Shown here in pieces: positions 20,068 through 32,997 of a stretch of 64,000 nt of DNA; the first letter of the stretch is position 1, and each line of letters opens with the position of its first letter. Location of the stretch: contig CM049306.1 in the NCBI GenBank assembly GCA_026874595.1, forward strand, positions 88,053,142 to 88,117,141. Direction: 5' to 3'. This DNA comes from Sipunculus nudus. Lineage: Eukaryota > Annelida > Sipuncula > Golfingiida > Sipunculidae. The notes beneath the pieces were generated by a model. It did not search any database. It was given only the letters and a program-made list of their open reading frames with translations, and was not told the origin of the DNA. The translations under genes were made by a program, and so were the position numbers.

Positions 20068-20905
20068 CAACAATATTATCGATACCTCTATGAAAAATCA
20101 ATGCAATTCATGGTTGGATCCAGGATTTAGGAAAAGGTGGGGTCCAACCATGGAGGAGTAATGAAAAAAATAATTAAAAAAAAATCACCAGGTCCGGAAA
20201 AAGGGGAGGGGTCCAGGCCGCAAAATGTTGTCTTAAACCCTTTAAAAAGCTTGCAGCGGATGAAAAAAAAGGTGGGGGGGGGGGGGGGGGGGTCCGGACC
20301 CCCAGGAACCCTCCCCTGGATCCGCTTCTGCAATTATCGATGTCCCAGTCAAGAATCAACGCTATTTTCGATGGCTCTAACATGAATCAACACGATTATC
20401 GATGGCTCTGACAAGAATCAACACTATTATCGTTGGCTCTGACATTAATCAACACGATTATCGATGGCTCTGTCAAGAATCAACTCGATTATCGATGGCT
20501 CTGACAAGAATCAATGCGATTATCGATAACTCTGACATGAATCAACACGATTATCGATGACTGTGACATTAATCATTACGATTACTGATGGCTCTGTTAA
20601 GAATCAACTCGATTATCGTTGGCCCTGACATTAATCAACACGATTATCGATGGCTCTGACAAGAATCAATGCGATTATCGATAGCCCTGTCAAGAATCAA
20701 CTCGATTTCCTTTGGCTCTGTCATAAATTAACCCGATATCGATGGCTCTGACGTGAATCAACACAATTATTGATGGCTCTGACAAGAAACAATATGATTA
20801 TCGATGGCTGTGTCAGAAATCAACACGATTATTTGGCGGCTTTGACCAGAGTCAGCTTGACTGTGGACGTTTCTGACAAGAATCGGCCATCAATGACTCT
20901 GACGT
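20068..20905. repeat. 31-bp minisatellite
   Basis: About 18 units, consensus 'aatcaacacgattatcgatg' followed by 'gctctgacaag'. A first partial unit ('ttatcgatacctctatgaaaaat') lies left of the inserted miniature element (20109-20330), so the array was already present when that element arrived. Units are contiguous with no unique spacers. Confidence 0.85.
20109..20330. mobile_element. GGGGCGGATCC miniature element, copy 2 (TSD CAATT)
   Basis: A 222-bp copy with ends CATGGTTGGATCCAGG and GGATCCGCTTCTG, flanked by CAATT on both sides (20104-20108 and 20331-20335). The interior matches copy 1 ('ggtccaaccatgga', 'ggggtccaggccgcaaaat', then a long G run and 'ggtccggaccccc'). Confidence 0.82.
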
Positions 20906-21720
20906 AAATTGATCTTATTTTCACAACGTAATGATACAACCGTACAAGCTTTATATTTTTGCTAATTCGGATTAATTTTTTTATCACATTACAACAATGA
21001 TTGCGATAGGCTATCCAGAAAAATCAAACAACTAATCTTTACATTAGTTTCTATTGAAACAATATATTCCTCTGCTGATGTTTATTTTATCTCATACCAA
21101 TTTTATCAAAATAACATTACGATATCTGCATTATATGAATTCATAAAAGTTTAATAGTACATGCATTTTGTAAGGCCATTTGCATATAGACTATGCAAAA
21201 GAATAACAAATGCCAGTCAAACAGCAGTGAAAGCGGTAAGAATCATGTCGAATTAGCCTCGAGTATCTCATTTGTTACTTAAAAGGTACTTGTCACTCTA
21301 CCGACAACCTGTTTAAGGCATTGCCTGTGAGCTTGGTTAGTCTTGGAGCCCTTTTGGCTCAAGAGATTAGTTTACACTTGCTTGAGTTGCTACGTTCAGG
21401 TAAGTGCAGGTAGCCTTGTTGTGTCATTATGCACGCCGCGGAGTCGTTTGCTTATAACGATAGCTCCGACACTGCGGCCCATGCTCTAATAAGGAACATA
21501 AATTATGAGCCACGCACATGAACGTGCTATACAGAACAAAATAAAATAATACAAACCTTGTAGTATAAGTGTATCGGAAACGTTAATTTCCTGTGTAGTA
21601 TATACACAGTATTTAATTTCTTGATTTAGCTGTTCTGCAGTGTGTATATGCCAAGATCAAGATATACAGACTGCAGTTTTCTTTTTTTGCTCTGTATAGC
21701 TCGTTTCTTTACGAAAGCAC
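20906..21720. other. Sequence between minisatellite and duplication
   Basis: AT-rich, no coding sequence or repeat recognised. Confidence 0.5.
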
Positions 21721-24606
21721 CTTTTGCTACACTTATTTAAGCTGCTAGACCTTCAGGTGATCATTATAAATCACATGTGCATTCATCACACAAGGACATA
21801 TAATTCCTTCGGAAATCATATATTTTATTATATCATGTCTTTCCTTTTGTTCGTTGGTTACCGGGTTTGTTTGTTAGCAACTGTACGCTAGTTACGAATG
21901 GATTTTGATGAAATGATAAGGGTAACAACTAAGGAACAATCGTTAAAATTTTTGAGGTAACCTGGATCATGATATAAATTTGATTCGAAGGAATGATATA
22001 CCACAGTGGCACTGGGCGATCCCTTTGTCCACAGGGAGACCACACCATTCATAGCTTTAAGGACCAGCATTAAAAAAAAACTGCCCAGGTGAACCGGTGT
22101 TACTGAAGCGAAATCATACACAATAAAAAACTTGGTTAGGGGTTGGCTGGGATACCAGGTTGTGACGACTATATCTAGTCATAGTTATGCGATATACATG
22201 CTGTATGTGCCCTGTACATGTTCAAACATTCAAATATAATTCCGTTGATTCGAGAGGCCAACAAAAACACTGTGCAAAGCTACATAAAAAAGGTTCAAAA
22301 TAGAAACACATTGCACTTCTGAGTCTCTTTTTCCCTCTAAATTCTTTTACAGAATTAAAGATTTACCCATTGTTTGTACAGAGTTTTTACATTTATATGT
22401 AACATACTTAATATGAACAAACGTGACACAGAATCTATACACCAAACATTTAAACAGTTTGTTTGTTGAGCTAGGGATTTGTATGTTGTCTTTGTACAGG
22501 CCTACCAGTTTGTCCTCAAGCTACGTTCACTCTGAAACGTGTGTGTACATACAGAAGGTAAATGCAACTGGTGCCTTTCATCCAAAAGACTTGGCTAATC
22601 CCCAGCAAACATCACTCAGTCTATATATGTTCAGACGAGATATTTAGAGGCGTAATATGATCAGAGAGACCCTACTCCTATATGACATTATTTTAGGTAG
22701 TAAATCTTATGCTTGGTTTCCCAAGATGAAAGAGCCTGAAACCTAACAGCCAATCAGAAGAAAGACTTTGAAAACTTGATGCTCCCTGTGACATTGACCC
22801 TAAGCAACATGTGATTTCTAATAAGAAACATGCTGTCATCGCTTCCAATCTTTGCACCTGTATATGTAATATGTTTCATTTTCTTATTTGAGCAAGAAAA
22901 CAAGTAAGGTGCCATATTTTAGGCTTTGTGGCTAGATTATGTTTGGTTATGTGGCCAAAGTAGGGACATTTAGTAATATCAGGCAGGCCACCACCAGAAA
23001 GCATTCAGTGCTTAATTAGACTCTTTCAATTGTGCTGGATACCAGTCTATATATATCTTGTTTAAAGTCAATCAAAAGATGACAAAAAATTATGTGCGGG
23101 GCTACCATGAATGTAATAATTAATGGATACAAACCAGTTGCAAATGAAGATGCCAGCCTTGTGTATATTTATATAAACAAGTAACTGACAAGCATTATTT
23201 ACTGGTTTAGCGCTTAGAAAAGGGTAGGGATGGTTTTTGATGGAAAATTGTTTAAGCCAAAATCTATACCAACAATTATTCAAGCGCCTGTGCTGTTATA
23301 CACTGCAGTCGTCCCAGACATCCTTTCGTGTAAACGCTGCTTTAAATGGCAAAATTCTCAGGGTAACACCAGGGTGGGCACAGAGCAAAGAATTGTAATC
23401 AGACCAATGAGAGCGTGGTATTACATTTTGCATCCAGTCCAAATTTCAGCACATGGCCCTGTGCCAGAAATGGTGTTATGCCGCATCCATTCATGGGTTC
23501 TGGTGGTATCTGAGAAGAGAAAGCACGTCATATCTCTTGAATTGTTGCTTGACGCACGTACTGATATATGATTATATACATATGTGATTCACCGCTCTCA
23601 TTACGTCAAAGAAATTCATAGCGTATTCGATATTAGAGGTTCGAGATTCCTCTCATTGGATAATCTTGACAATCAGAATCCATCTGAGCGGAATGAAAAT
23701 TACTCAAAGTTCAAACAGTGTTGTTAACAGCATTGCAGAGATCGGTCACATATATTAACTAAAATTCTTATATATGCGAGTACATATACAAATCATGAAT
23801 TCTGTGAGGTAAAATCAGTGTGTGGTTACTTGATTATGCTCTTGGAACAAGTAATATTTTAGATACTTTAAAAGCAACGTTAACTCCAGCGGCCCTACAT
23901 TTTTCCTGTATCACTTAATTTAACTTTCATAAAATTTCAAAATCAAATTACATTTGTAACAACTTTTCGTGTTTCTCTTTTAATGGACATAGATCTCGAT
24001 ATGAACATACATGCAGTCAACAATCAGGCAAAGATATATTCATACGTGTTTTCCTTGAATGATAATGAACCGTGCTTGCCAATGAAGCGACCCATTGACC
24101 CTATGAAAAATTATACGTCACAGGGAATGACCTCTGCCCCTCACCTGCCGAATCCTACCGCACAAGCGTAAAATAACCTTGTTCTTGCAAAGGGTGAATA
24201 TAGATATAGACCGATTAACGCGTATATGTACAGTTTGGGCTGGACCTGGGCTTGGCGGGTTAGTCTTTATTGCGACGATGCGAAGTCGAAATAAACAAGA
24301 GGGGTCCCGTTATTTGGATTGTAGGAACTCTCCAGAAATCACCGCATATGAATCAACAGAAATCAATGGAAAACTAACACGGTATTAGCTCAGTATAATA
24401 CAGCGGTCTGTATATGTTGACTGCTTGTTGTACTTCAAGTGCTCGCTCTGTGCAATGGTTTCTGGTTCGCTTTCCTCAAACAGTTTTTGGGCCCCACCTG
24501 CAGTTAAACTTAGATCATTTGTGCTCGTGTTTGTACAAGACTCGCCGACAGCAGCTCTCCTACATGGCTTGCGACGTTCTACCCGTCTTTTACTCACTTC
24601 ACTACC
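21721..24606. repeat. Tandem duplication, copy 1 (2886 bp)
   Basis: Begins 'cttttgctacacttatttaa' and is followed directly by a second copy starting with the same bases at 24607. The copies differ by scattered substitutions and a few single-base indels, visually about 98% identical. Apart from a possible minus-strand frame at its end I see no gene in it. Confidence 0.93.
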
Positions 24607-27483
24607 CTTTTGCTACACTTATTTAAGCTGCTAGACCTTCAGGTAATCATTATAAATCACATGTGCATTCATCACACAAGGACATATAATTCCTTCGGAA
24701 ATCATATATTTTATTATATCATGTCTTTCCCTTTGTTCGTTGGTTACCGGGTTTGTTTGTTAGCAACTGTACGCTAGTTACGAATGGATTTTGATGAAAT
24801 GATAAGGGTAACAACTAAGGAACAATCGTTAAAATTTTTGAGGTAACCTGGATCATGATATAAATTTGATTCGAAGGAATGATATACCACAGTGGCACTG
24901 GGCGATCCCTTTGTCCACAGAGAGACCACACCATTCATAGCTTTAAGGGCCAGCATTTAAAAAAAACTGCCCAGGTGAACCGGTGTTACTGAAGCGAAAT
25001 CATACACAATAAAAAACTTGGTTAGGGGTTGGCTGGGATACCAGGTTGTGACGACTATATCTAGTCATAGTTATGCGATATACATGCTGTATGTGCCCTG
25101 TACATGTTCAAACATTCAAATATAATTCCGTTGATTCGAGAGGCCAACAAAAACACTGTGCAAAGCTACATAAAAAAGGTTCAAAATAGAAACACATTGC
25201 ACTTCTGAGTCTCTTTTTCCCCCTAAATTCTTTTACAGAATTAAAGATTTACCCATTGTTTGTACAGAGTTTTTACATTTTTATGTAACATACTTAATAT
25301 GAACAAACGTGACACAGAATCTATACACCAAACATTTAACCAGTTTGTTTGTTGAGCTAGGGATTTGTATGTTGTCTTTGTACAGGCCTACCAGTTTGTC
25401 CTCAAGCTACGTTCACTCTGAAACGTGTGTGTACATACAGAAGGTAAATGCAACTGGTGCCTTTCATCCAAAAGACTTGGCTAATCCCCAGCAAACATCA
25501 CTCAGTCTATAAATGTACAGACGAGATATTTAGAGGCGTAATATGATCAGAGAGACCCTGCTCCTATATGACATTATTTTAGGTAGTAAATCTTATGCTT
25601 GGTTTCCCAAGATGAAAGAGCCTGAAACCTAACAGCCAATCAGAAGAAAGACTTTGAAAACTTGCTGCTCCCTGTGACATTGACCCTAAGCAACATGTGA
25701 TTTCTAATAAGAAACATGCTGTCATCGCTTCCAATCTTTGCACCTGTATATGTAATATGTTTCATTTTCTTATTTGAGCAAGAAAACAGGTAAGGTGCCA
25801 TATTTTAGGCTTTGTGGCTAGATTATGTTTGGTTATGTGGCCAAAGTAGGGACATTTAGTAATATCAGGCAGGCCACCACCAGAAAGCATTCAGTGCTTA
25901 ATTAGGCTCTTTCAATTGTGCTGGATACCAGTCTATATATATCTTGTTTAAAGTCAATCAAAAGATGACAAAAAATTATGTGCGGGGCTACCATGAAAGT
26001 AATAATTAATGGATACAAACCAGTTGCAAATGAAGATGCCAGCCTTGTGTATATTTATATAAACAAGTAACTGACAAGCATTATTTACTGGTTTAGCGCT
26101 TAGAAAAGGGTAGGGATGGTTTATGATGGAAAATTGTTTAAGCCAAAATCTATACCAACAATTATTCAAGCGCCTGTGCTGTTATACACTGCAGTCGTCC
26201 CAGACATCCTTTCGTGTAAACGCTGCTTTAAATGGCAAAATTCTCAGGGTAACACCAGGGTGGACACAGAGCAAAGAATTGTAATCCGACCAATGAGAGC
26301 GTGGTATTACATTTTGCATCCAGTCCAAATTTCAGCACATGGCCCTGTGCCAGAAATGGTGTTATGCCGCATCCATTCATGGGTTCTGGTGGTATCTGAG
26401 AAGAGAAAGCACGTCAAATCTCTTGAATTGTTGCTTGACGCACGTACTGATATATGATTATATACATATGTGATTCACCGCTCTCATTACGTCAAAGAAA
26501 TTCATAGCGTATTCGATATTCGAGGTTCGAGATTCCTCTCATTGGATAATCTTGACAATCAGAATCCATCTGAGCGGAATGAAAATTACTCAAAGTTCAA
26601 CAGTGTTGTTAACAGCATTGCAGAGATCGATCACATGTATTAACTAAAATTCTTATATATGCGAGTACATATACAAATCATGAATTCTGTGAGGTAAAAT
26701 CAGTGTGTGGTTACTTGATTATGCTCTTGGAACAAATAATATTTTAGATACTTTAAAAGAGACGTTAACTCCAGCGGCCCTACATTTTTCCTGTATCACT
26801 TAATTTAACTTTCATAAAATTTCAAAATCAAATTACATTTGTAACAACTTTTCGTGTTTCTCTTTTAATGGACATAGATCTCGATATGAACATACATGCA
26901 GTCAACAATCAGGCAAAGACATATTCATACGCGTTTTCTTTGAATGATAATGAACCGTGCTTGCCAATGAGGCGACCCATTGACCCTATGAAAAATTATA
27001 CGTCACTGGGAATGACCTCTGCCCCTCACCTGCCCAATCCTGCCGCACAAGCGTAAAATAACCTTGTTCTTGCAAAGTGTGTATATAGACATAGACCGAT
27101 TAACGCGTATATGTACAGTTTGGGCTGGACCTGGGCTTGGCGGGTTAGTCTTTATTGCGACGATGCGAAGTCGAAATAAACAAGAGGGGTCCCGTTATTT
27201 GGATTGTAGGAACTCTCCAGAAATCACCGCATTCGAATCAACATAAATCAATGGAAAACTAACACGGTATTAGCTCAGTATTATACAGCGGTCCGTATAT
27301 ATGTTGACTGCTTGTTGTACTTCAAGTGCTCGATGTGTGCAATGGTTTCTGGTTCGCTTTCCTCAAACAGTTTTTGGGCCCCACCTGCAGTTAAACTTAG
27401 ATCATTTGTGCTCGTGTTTGTACAAGACTCGTCGACAGCAGCTCTTCTGCATGGCTTGCGACGTTCTACACGTCTTTTACTCA
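24607..27483. repeat. Tandem duplication, copy 2
   Basis: Direct repeat of 21721-24606. The match ends after 'cgtcttttactca' (27483, against 24596 in copy 1); copy 1 then has about 10 extra bases before the junction. Both copies share most small ORFs, but the shared 113-residue frame shows three replacement changes and one silent change, so it gives no sign of protein conservation. Confidence 0.93.
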
Positions 27484-27595
27484 TACAAAACTCACTCCTG
27501 CCGTTTCTATTTACCAAACGTGGTCGGCATGACAGTCGGTCCTGGAGAAACCTGACTGGCCGCAAGTTCATTCTGCCGTTAACAAATGTACACAT
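27299..27595 (-). CDS. Possible exon, basic/acidic reading frame at the duplication edge
   Basis: Minus-strand open frame with MSKRRVERRKPCRRAA at the duplication boundary (about 27484), then a polar segment SLTAGGAQKLFEESEPE. It is open further upstream in copy 2. Its composition is less AT-rich than the surroundings and looks like a nuclear basic region followed by an acidic one. Copy 1 keeps this frame only up to the breakpoint. No family is recognised and no splice partner was found; it may be spurious. Confidence 0.25.
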
Positions 27596-27599
27596 GCGG

Positions 27600-28312
27600 G
27601 ATGCGGATTACATGGTTTGTTATGAATGCTCTACCGCTGTGATATTAAAGGACTGATTGATCTAAGCTGTTGTACCATTGTAATTATAACAATGGTAACA
27701 CTTAATAATCAATAAGCCCCACAACCAAGGTAAGGAATTATCTAATTTTTAAAAATCTTCAACGAACTCATAGGGTAACACCTTTTAAGTGATCGTGATA
27801 CATTAAGTGAAATTATTACCTTTTTCGGTACCTTATCACATATTAATCTCAACAATAATATACGCATGTATGGGCACACGGGGCGGAGAGAGGATTTAAG
27901 AATTGGGGCTGGGGTTGAGGGATGCATGCTCATTTTTCGAGGGGGGGGGTAGAAAATATTTAAAGGATAAGGTTGTGATGGCGCAGTCTTGGGCACTTTA
28001 GAACGGTGAAAGACGTAATATCCTGTCCTGAATTTTGTGATTAAGGTTATATTCTATTTTTCACTCTCAACCTGTAAATTCGCCCCTTGGCACATGCACA
28101 CATGTATAGTAATCGTTTAGCTAAACCTATATTCGTGTATAGGAATGCTACTCCTTTATCATCTGTTTCAGGTTGTTTCGATTAGATTAAGTGTTTGAAT
28201 TATTGTTGAATTAATGACCGATTATCGTCATATTTATTTGGACTGAGTGTAATTATCACAGGCATAGGTAAACCGGTAACTTAAGGAAGGACCTTACTAT
28301 ATCTCTGTCTGT
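27600..28312. other. Unannotated interval
   Basis: AT-rich, one G run at 27941-27949; nothing else recognised. Confidence 0.4.
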
Positions 28313-28323
28313 CTGTCTGCCTG

Positions 28324-28378
<55 letters not shown>

Positions 28379-28416
28379 TCTCTCTTCCTCTATCTATCTA
28401 TCTATCTATCTATCTA

Positions 28417-28469
<53 letters not shown>

Positions 28470-28483
28470 ATATATATATACAC
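28303..28483. repeat. Compound microsatellite (CTGT)n(CT)n(TA)n(TCTA)n
   Basis: Successive runs of CTGT/CTGC, CT, TA and TCTA (ATCT) repeats with few interruptions. Confidence 0.95.
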
Positions 28484-28874
28484 AAACAAACACACAGACT
28501 TCGAAGAACATTTATTGAATGATTACATTTAAATATTAAATTTAATGTAAAAGTAACTAAGGGACCATCCAGCGTTTGATCGACGACATACTGCCGTAAG
28601 TCGGGTGCACCTGGTCTTTCTGTATTTACGGCCCTAGTATATGAGAGACTCGTGAATGGCAGTTCTTCTGAAGGCGTGCTGTCTAGTATTTGCTAATATT
28701 CAACATAACAGCTAAACAGCCTATAACTCTGGCTGTCCACACAACATGATCAATATATTGCCAAAGCCGCAATATCAGGCTTCATCCGGCAGCATTCACT
28801 CTTAATTCCGTTGTTGTAAAGACTTTGCCCGCTGTGATATTTACATGGACGGAAACTCAATATAACCGAGAGAT

Positions 28875-29040
28875 ATGAATAATTTGGACTCGCGGAATGT
28901 CGTTCAGCGCCTGACGTTTGTGAAGTACATTTCATTGCCAGAGAAAGTCGACAAAACATTGTGTAATACTTGTCGTTTTCACAGTAGATTCCTGTTAAGA
29001 ATAGTTCACAATAACTGTAGGATATGCAGTGTAAAGAAGG
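28875..29040 (+). CDS. Possible exon ending at a GTAAGA donor
   Basis: An open frame starting ATG at 28875 ([15 protein letters not shown]) reaches CSVKK|GTAAGA with several cysteines (CNTC, CRIC). Pattern and donor are suggestive of a small cysteine-containing exon, but I find no partner exon and no family. The frame may be chance. Confidence 0.2.
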
Positions 29041-29112
29041 TAAGAAGAAATATAAGTGTTATGATTAATAATTTTATATTTATAATTTTATAGTTTATCT
29101 TGCACTCTTCAA

Positions 29113-29260
29113 ATATATATATAAATATATATATATATAAATATATATATATATGTATATATATATAATATATATATATGTATATACATATATATATAAA
29201 CATACATATAGAAAGATAGATATAGGTATATATAGATACAGATTTGATACATTTATTCAA

Positions 29261-29292
<32 letters not shown>

Positions 29293-29302
29293 TATATATA
29301 TC
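29113..29302. repeat. (AT)n-rich microsatellite tract
   Basis: Long imperfect TA/ATATAAAT run. Reading frames across it are artefacts of low complexity. Confidence 0.9.
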
Positions 29303-29952
29303 ATTCAATAGTTATGATATATAAACAAGTGGAATACACACATGCATGGTTGTGCAAGTGCAGATTAGACTCTCTAATCAGCAAGTATGGCTATACATTG
29401 AAATCTGTATACACGTATATTATTCGTGACAATAACAATAGACCAATATACAGATATAATATAGATTATTTGATTGTGTCTTGCCTAATGTTAATGTCCA
29501 TTTAGGTGGAAAATGTCAGGTATACATAGAGATCGAAATGATCAGTCGGATTAGCAGTCAGGTGTGAGCGGGAGCAGGGGGGTTCAACCATTCATATATA
29601 GCAAAGTAACAGTGTAACGTTATACAGGACTTATTTAGGCTCAGTGAAAGTTATGGTAGAATGAGTTTGTTTCCAGTATACTAAAAGCTAATGCAGTGTA
29701 TACAATATGATTATATCTATATTACAATGTATATCTATATTACAAATGTTTGTTTGGTCTTAAAGTGTCGGGACGATGACAAATGAGCCCTAAGGGGCAA
29801 TTTTTCACATTCCCCCATTAATCCTGAGAAATTTGACATTATTTCGCGAAAGGTCTATCGCAGCGCCAGAGACTACGCCAGAGAACATTCCCCCATAAAC
29901 TAATATTATACTCGTCCCGCACCCCCCCCCCCCCCGGTCCCAGCGCAAGAAC

Positions 29953-29953
<1 letters not shown>

Positions 29954-30007
<54 letters not shown>

Positions 30008-30008
30008 T
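29954..30008. repeat. (TA)n microsatellite
   Basis: About 23 perfect TA dinucleotides preceded by a C15 run at 29920-29935. Confidence 0.95.
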
Positions 30009-30487
30009 CATGAAAAAAATGCTGCTGACACCGTTTTCCATCACACCTATGGCAGATAAATAATCACTTGAGAGCTTTGAATAAACCGTTTTCGCAGTGT
30101 TCGTGGGAGACACTAATCACGCAAGGAAAGCTCTCACTCCACGGGTATTAAAACTTTCTAGGCCGACAAGTACTCATTTGTCTTCTTTATGTGTTTACTT
30201 TTACCTTCTTGTCGACACAACAAATAGATATAAGCCTACGTCAAGCCTTTGGGTGAGGAGTGAAGTGGTTTTAATTCCCGCACCACGAAACACATCTACA
30301 GACGATACGTCGGTCGTGTCTGTGTTAAGCTCATTTATATGACCCGTAACTTGAGTGGACGGATCTCATCCTCACAGGAATTTAAACACAGCAAAGAAAG
30401 CAAGACAGAAATTTATGTTCAAGTAAGTTATTTACCCGAAGTATGTTAATATATGTATGTATATATACAAATTTATTTTGGTATGAC

Positions 30488-30532
<45 letters not shown>

Positions 30533-31067
30533 CTGTGTATATGTCTATACTACTATATACTAAGACTATGTGTGTCTGACTTGGGGCCACTTTATACCGA
30601 ATTTATATATAAATAAAGAAGTATAAGCATATAGTATGTTGAACGCCAAATGCAGAATAAGGTGACATTTCCATTTTTTCACCCTTTCTGCATGAGGGTT
30701 ACACCTGTGATTAATGTACAGGCCATGTCCCACATCACCCAACCCTGGCCCACCTCGGGCCCATATATGATAATTATATACATACATGCAAAGAACGCTA
30801 TCAATCTAGGCCTATATAGTGGAACCGAACATCCTCGCCTATATACCCTCAATATGGCTGGGCTGTATAAACAAATTATGTATAATATACGTTATAACTG
30901 ATAACATGCATGTCCGGCAAGTGGCGGAAATTAAGTTTTTTTCTCCTGTCGTTAGTTGGTTTTACTTGATTGGTTAGTTTGTTAGCAACTTTAGATGAGA
31001 CCATATTTTAAGGGTATTTTATTGTGAGTCCGTAAAACCAAAGGAATAATCCATTATATTTAGACAT
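30009..31067. other. Unannotated interval with a (AT)n run
   Basis: Contains a (AT)n run at 30491-30530. No gene or repeat family recognised otherwise. Confidence 0.45.
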
Positions 31068-32240
31068 AGACATAGACATTTTTATTAAATATAGCGGTAT
31101 ATTAACACATACACGAATGTTTCAAATGCGCTTTACAATGTATATGATATTTTAAAAACATATGACATCAAATAAAACATAATGTGTGAATTTATTCAAA
31201 TCAGTTCACGACATCATTCATGATATTAACTAAAAGGTGTTTTTTTAGAATTTTTAAAAACTATGTATATGAAACTGCGGTATGACCTTCAATTCTCCAG
31301 GAATGCCGTTCCATAATTTGGGACCGCATACACTTAATTAATGGTCTTGCGGCAAATGTTTTCCCCCTTTGTTAAAGGAACTACAAGTCTCGTGACGTTA
31401 TCACGTGATCTAAGTCATTCTCTCAATGGTTTCATCGGATTAAGTAGATTCTTTAAATAGTCTGGTTCACGTCCTTCTTAACACTTGTAGACGATTGTTA
31501 AATTTTTTAATTCTATTGACTCTTGATTAGGTAACCATTGTAGTTTTTTAATTCCTTGTTTCTGTTGCACTGTCATAATTACACATGTTAAGCACTAATT
31601 TTGCTGCAATGTTTTGAAAACGCTGTAGCCGTTTGATGGATGATTCTGGTAAACCAAACATGATTCCGTTGGAATAATCCAAATTTGATATCACTAATAA
31701 AAAAAAAAACTAATGTGTGTGTTGCTTCCAATGTGAGTATAAGTCTGATTTGTTTTATCCTGTGAATGTTAAACATTGCAGTTTTTTTTACATTTGAGGG
31801 AAATATGACGTTTAAGAGTCAACTGACTGCATGTCTAACAATGCTTCCAAATACCGTAAGGTATCTGATGCGTGAACTGTTTCTCCATTAACATATAGAT
31901 CTTTGGTTGTACACTAAGCCACTTGTATACTATAACCAGAAAAAATAATTTCAGTTTTGGAGTTATTCATTTTTAGCCAGTTTTCATCCATCCATGTATT
32001 AATGTCCTTTGCGCATGATACAAGGCTGGATATAGTACTTATCTTTCCCTGGCGGTCATTAGAATAAAAGGAACTCTTTATCACATGGTCATCTACATAA
32101 CCATGAAGATTGATATTTCCGGGAATTATATCTTGAATTTCGCTTGCGTAGGCTAAATAAAGAACTGGTCCAGCACATGCTGCAGCTACCATTTGGTACA
32201 GAAAAAAATCTGATGAAATCTTGGTCCACATACTTTATTT
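31068..32240 (-). mobile_element. Decayed non-LTR retrotransposon (LINE), reverse transcriptase 3' part
   Basis: Minus-strand conceptual translation shows the LINE RT landmarks CAGPVLYLAYASEI, LHGYVDDHVI (the catalytic YVDD) and WMDENWLKMNNSKTE in one open stretch (32231-31914). Pieces of the thumb and C-terminal region then appear in other frames: TLRYL-like, FNIHRIKQIR, LQRFQNIAAKLVLN. Stops and frameshifts break it, so it is inactive. The 3' end is a short (GTCTAT)n tail at about 31068-31083, as in CR1/Jockey-group elements. The 5' half is missing. Confidence 0.88.
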
Positions 32241-32997
32241 TTTAATTCTATACTGAGAAGTTTACAATATTGTAACATGTATGGCAACCTCTATGTCCTG
32301 TCAGAGATGGGGCCATTCATTTTTATTATGGGCCGCATTTGTTCTGCAGTTTACCTGAACTATATCTCAATAAAGCTTGACACTGTGCCGCACATAATTA
32401 TCCATTATATATATATATATATGTCTTCTTCTATATATATAAATACTAAATTGATGTTTGTTTATGTTTATCTGGTCACTATAAACAGTTGCACATAAAA
32501 GTCTAGACGCAATCACAGAAAGAATTATATATTTACGTGCATTCATTGTATCCTAAACGATGTTTTATCCTCCAGCACCAGTAATGTGTTTGTACAGTCA
32601 CCTAAGTCTAATCAGGTGACAAGTTTTTGACATTGATTGAAAGAGCGGTGCAAAAACTCTATCAATAAGCAGACTGCAGTATAATACCATGTTTCCTATA
32701 AGTGTAAGACGTTGTGTACTTTTGGATATTAATAGTTCTTCTTTATACTGATATATACCTGCAGATTGCATGTATGTAATTTGTTATGCAGGAAAGCCCA
32801 TTACCTGGTCTATAGAGCCAGTAGATCAACATAGATTTCGGGGGTGGGGTCCCCCTTTCCTTAAAGAATAAAGATTAACAAAAAATTCAGCTGATACATA
32901 ATGCCTTGAATGAATAGGGAAACATTAAAAAATCATTTGTAACACACATTATAAAGAGGACGGGGTGTGGCGCATGAATGAGAAAATTAACCAAGTG
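32241..32997. other. Unannotated interval
   Basis: AT-rich with short TA runs near 32407-32420. Nothing recognised. Confidence 0.45.

Noticed and set aside
20340-20905. CRISPR-like regular repeats
   Set aside because: The units are contiguous with no unique spacers, and the genome is eukaryotic. It is a minisatellite.
23230-26457. A 113-residue open frame present in both copies of the duplication looks conserved
   Set aside because: The copies are recent, and the frame shows three replacement changes against one silent change. There is no start context, splice context or family match.
29006-29308. A 100-residue Ile/Tyr-rich frame
   Set aside because: Low-complexity product of AT repeats.
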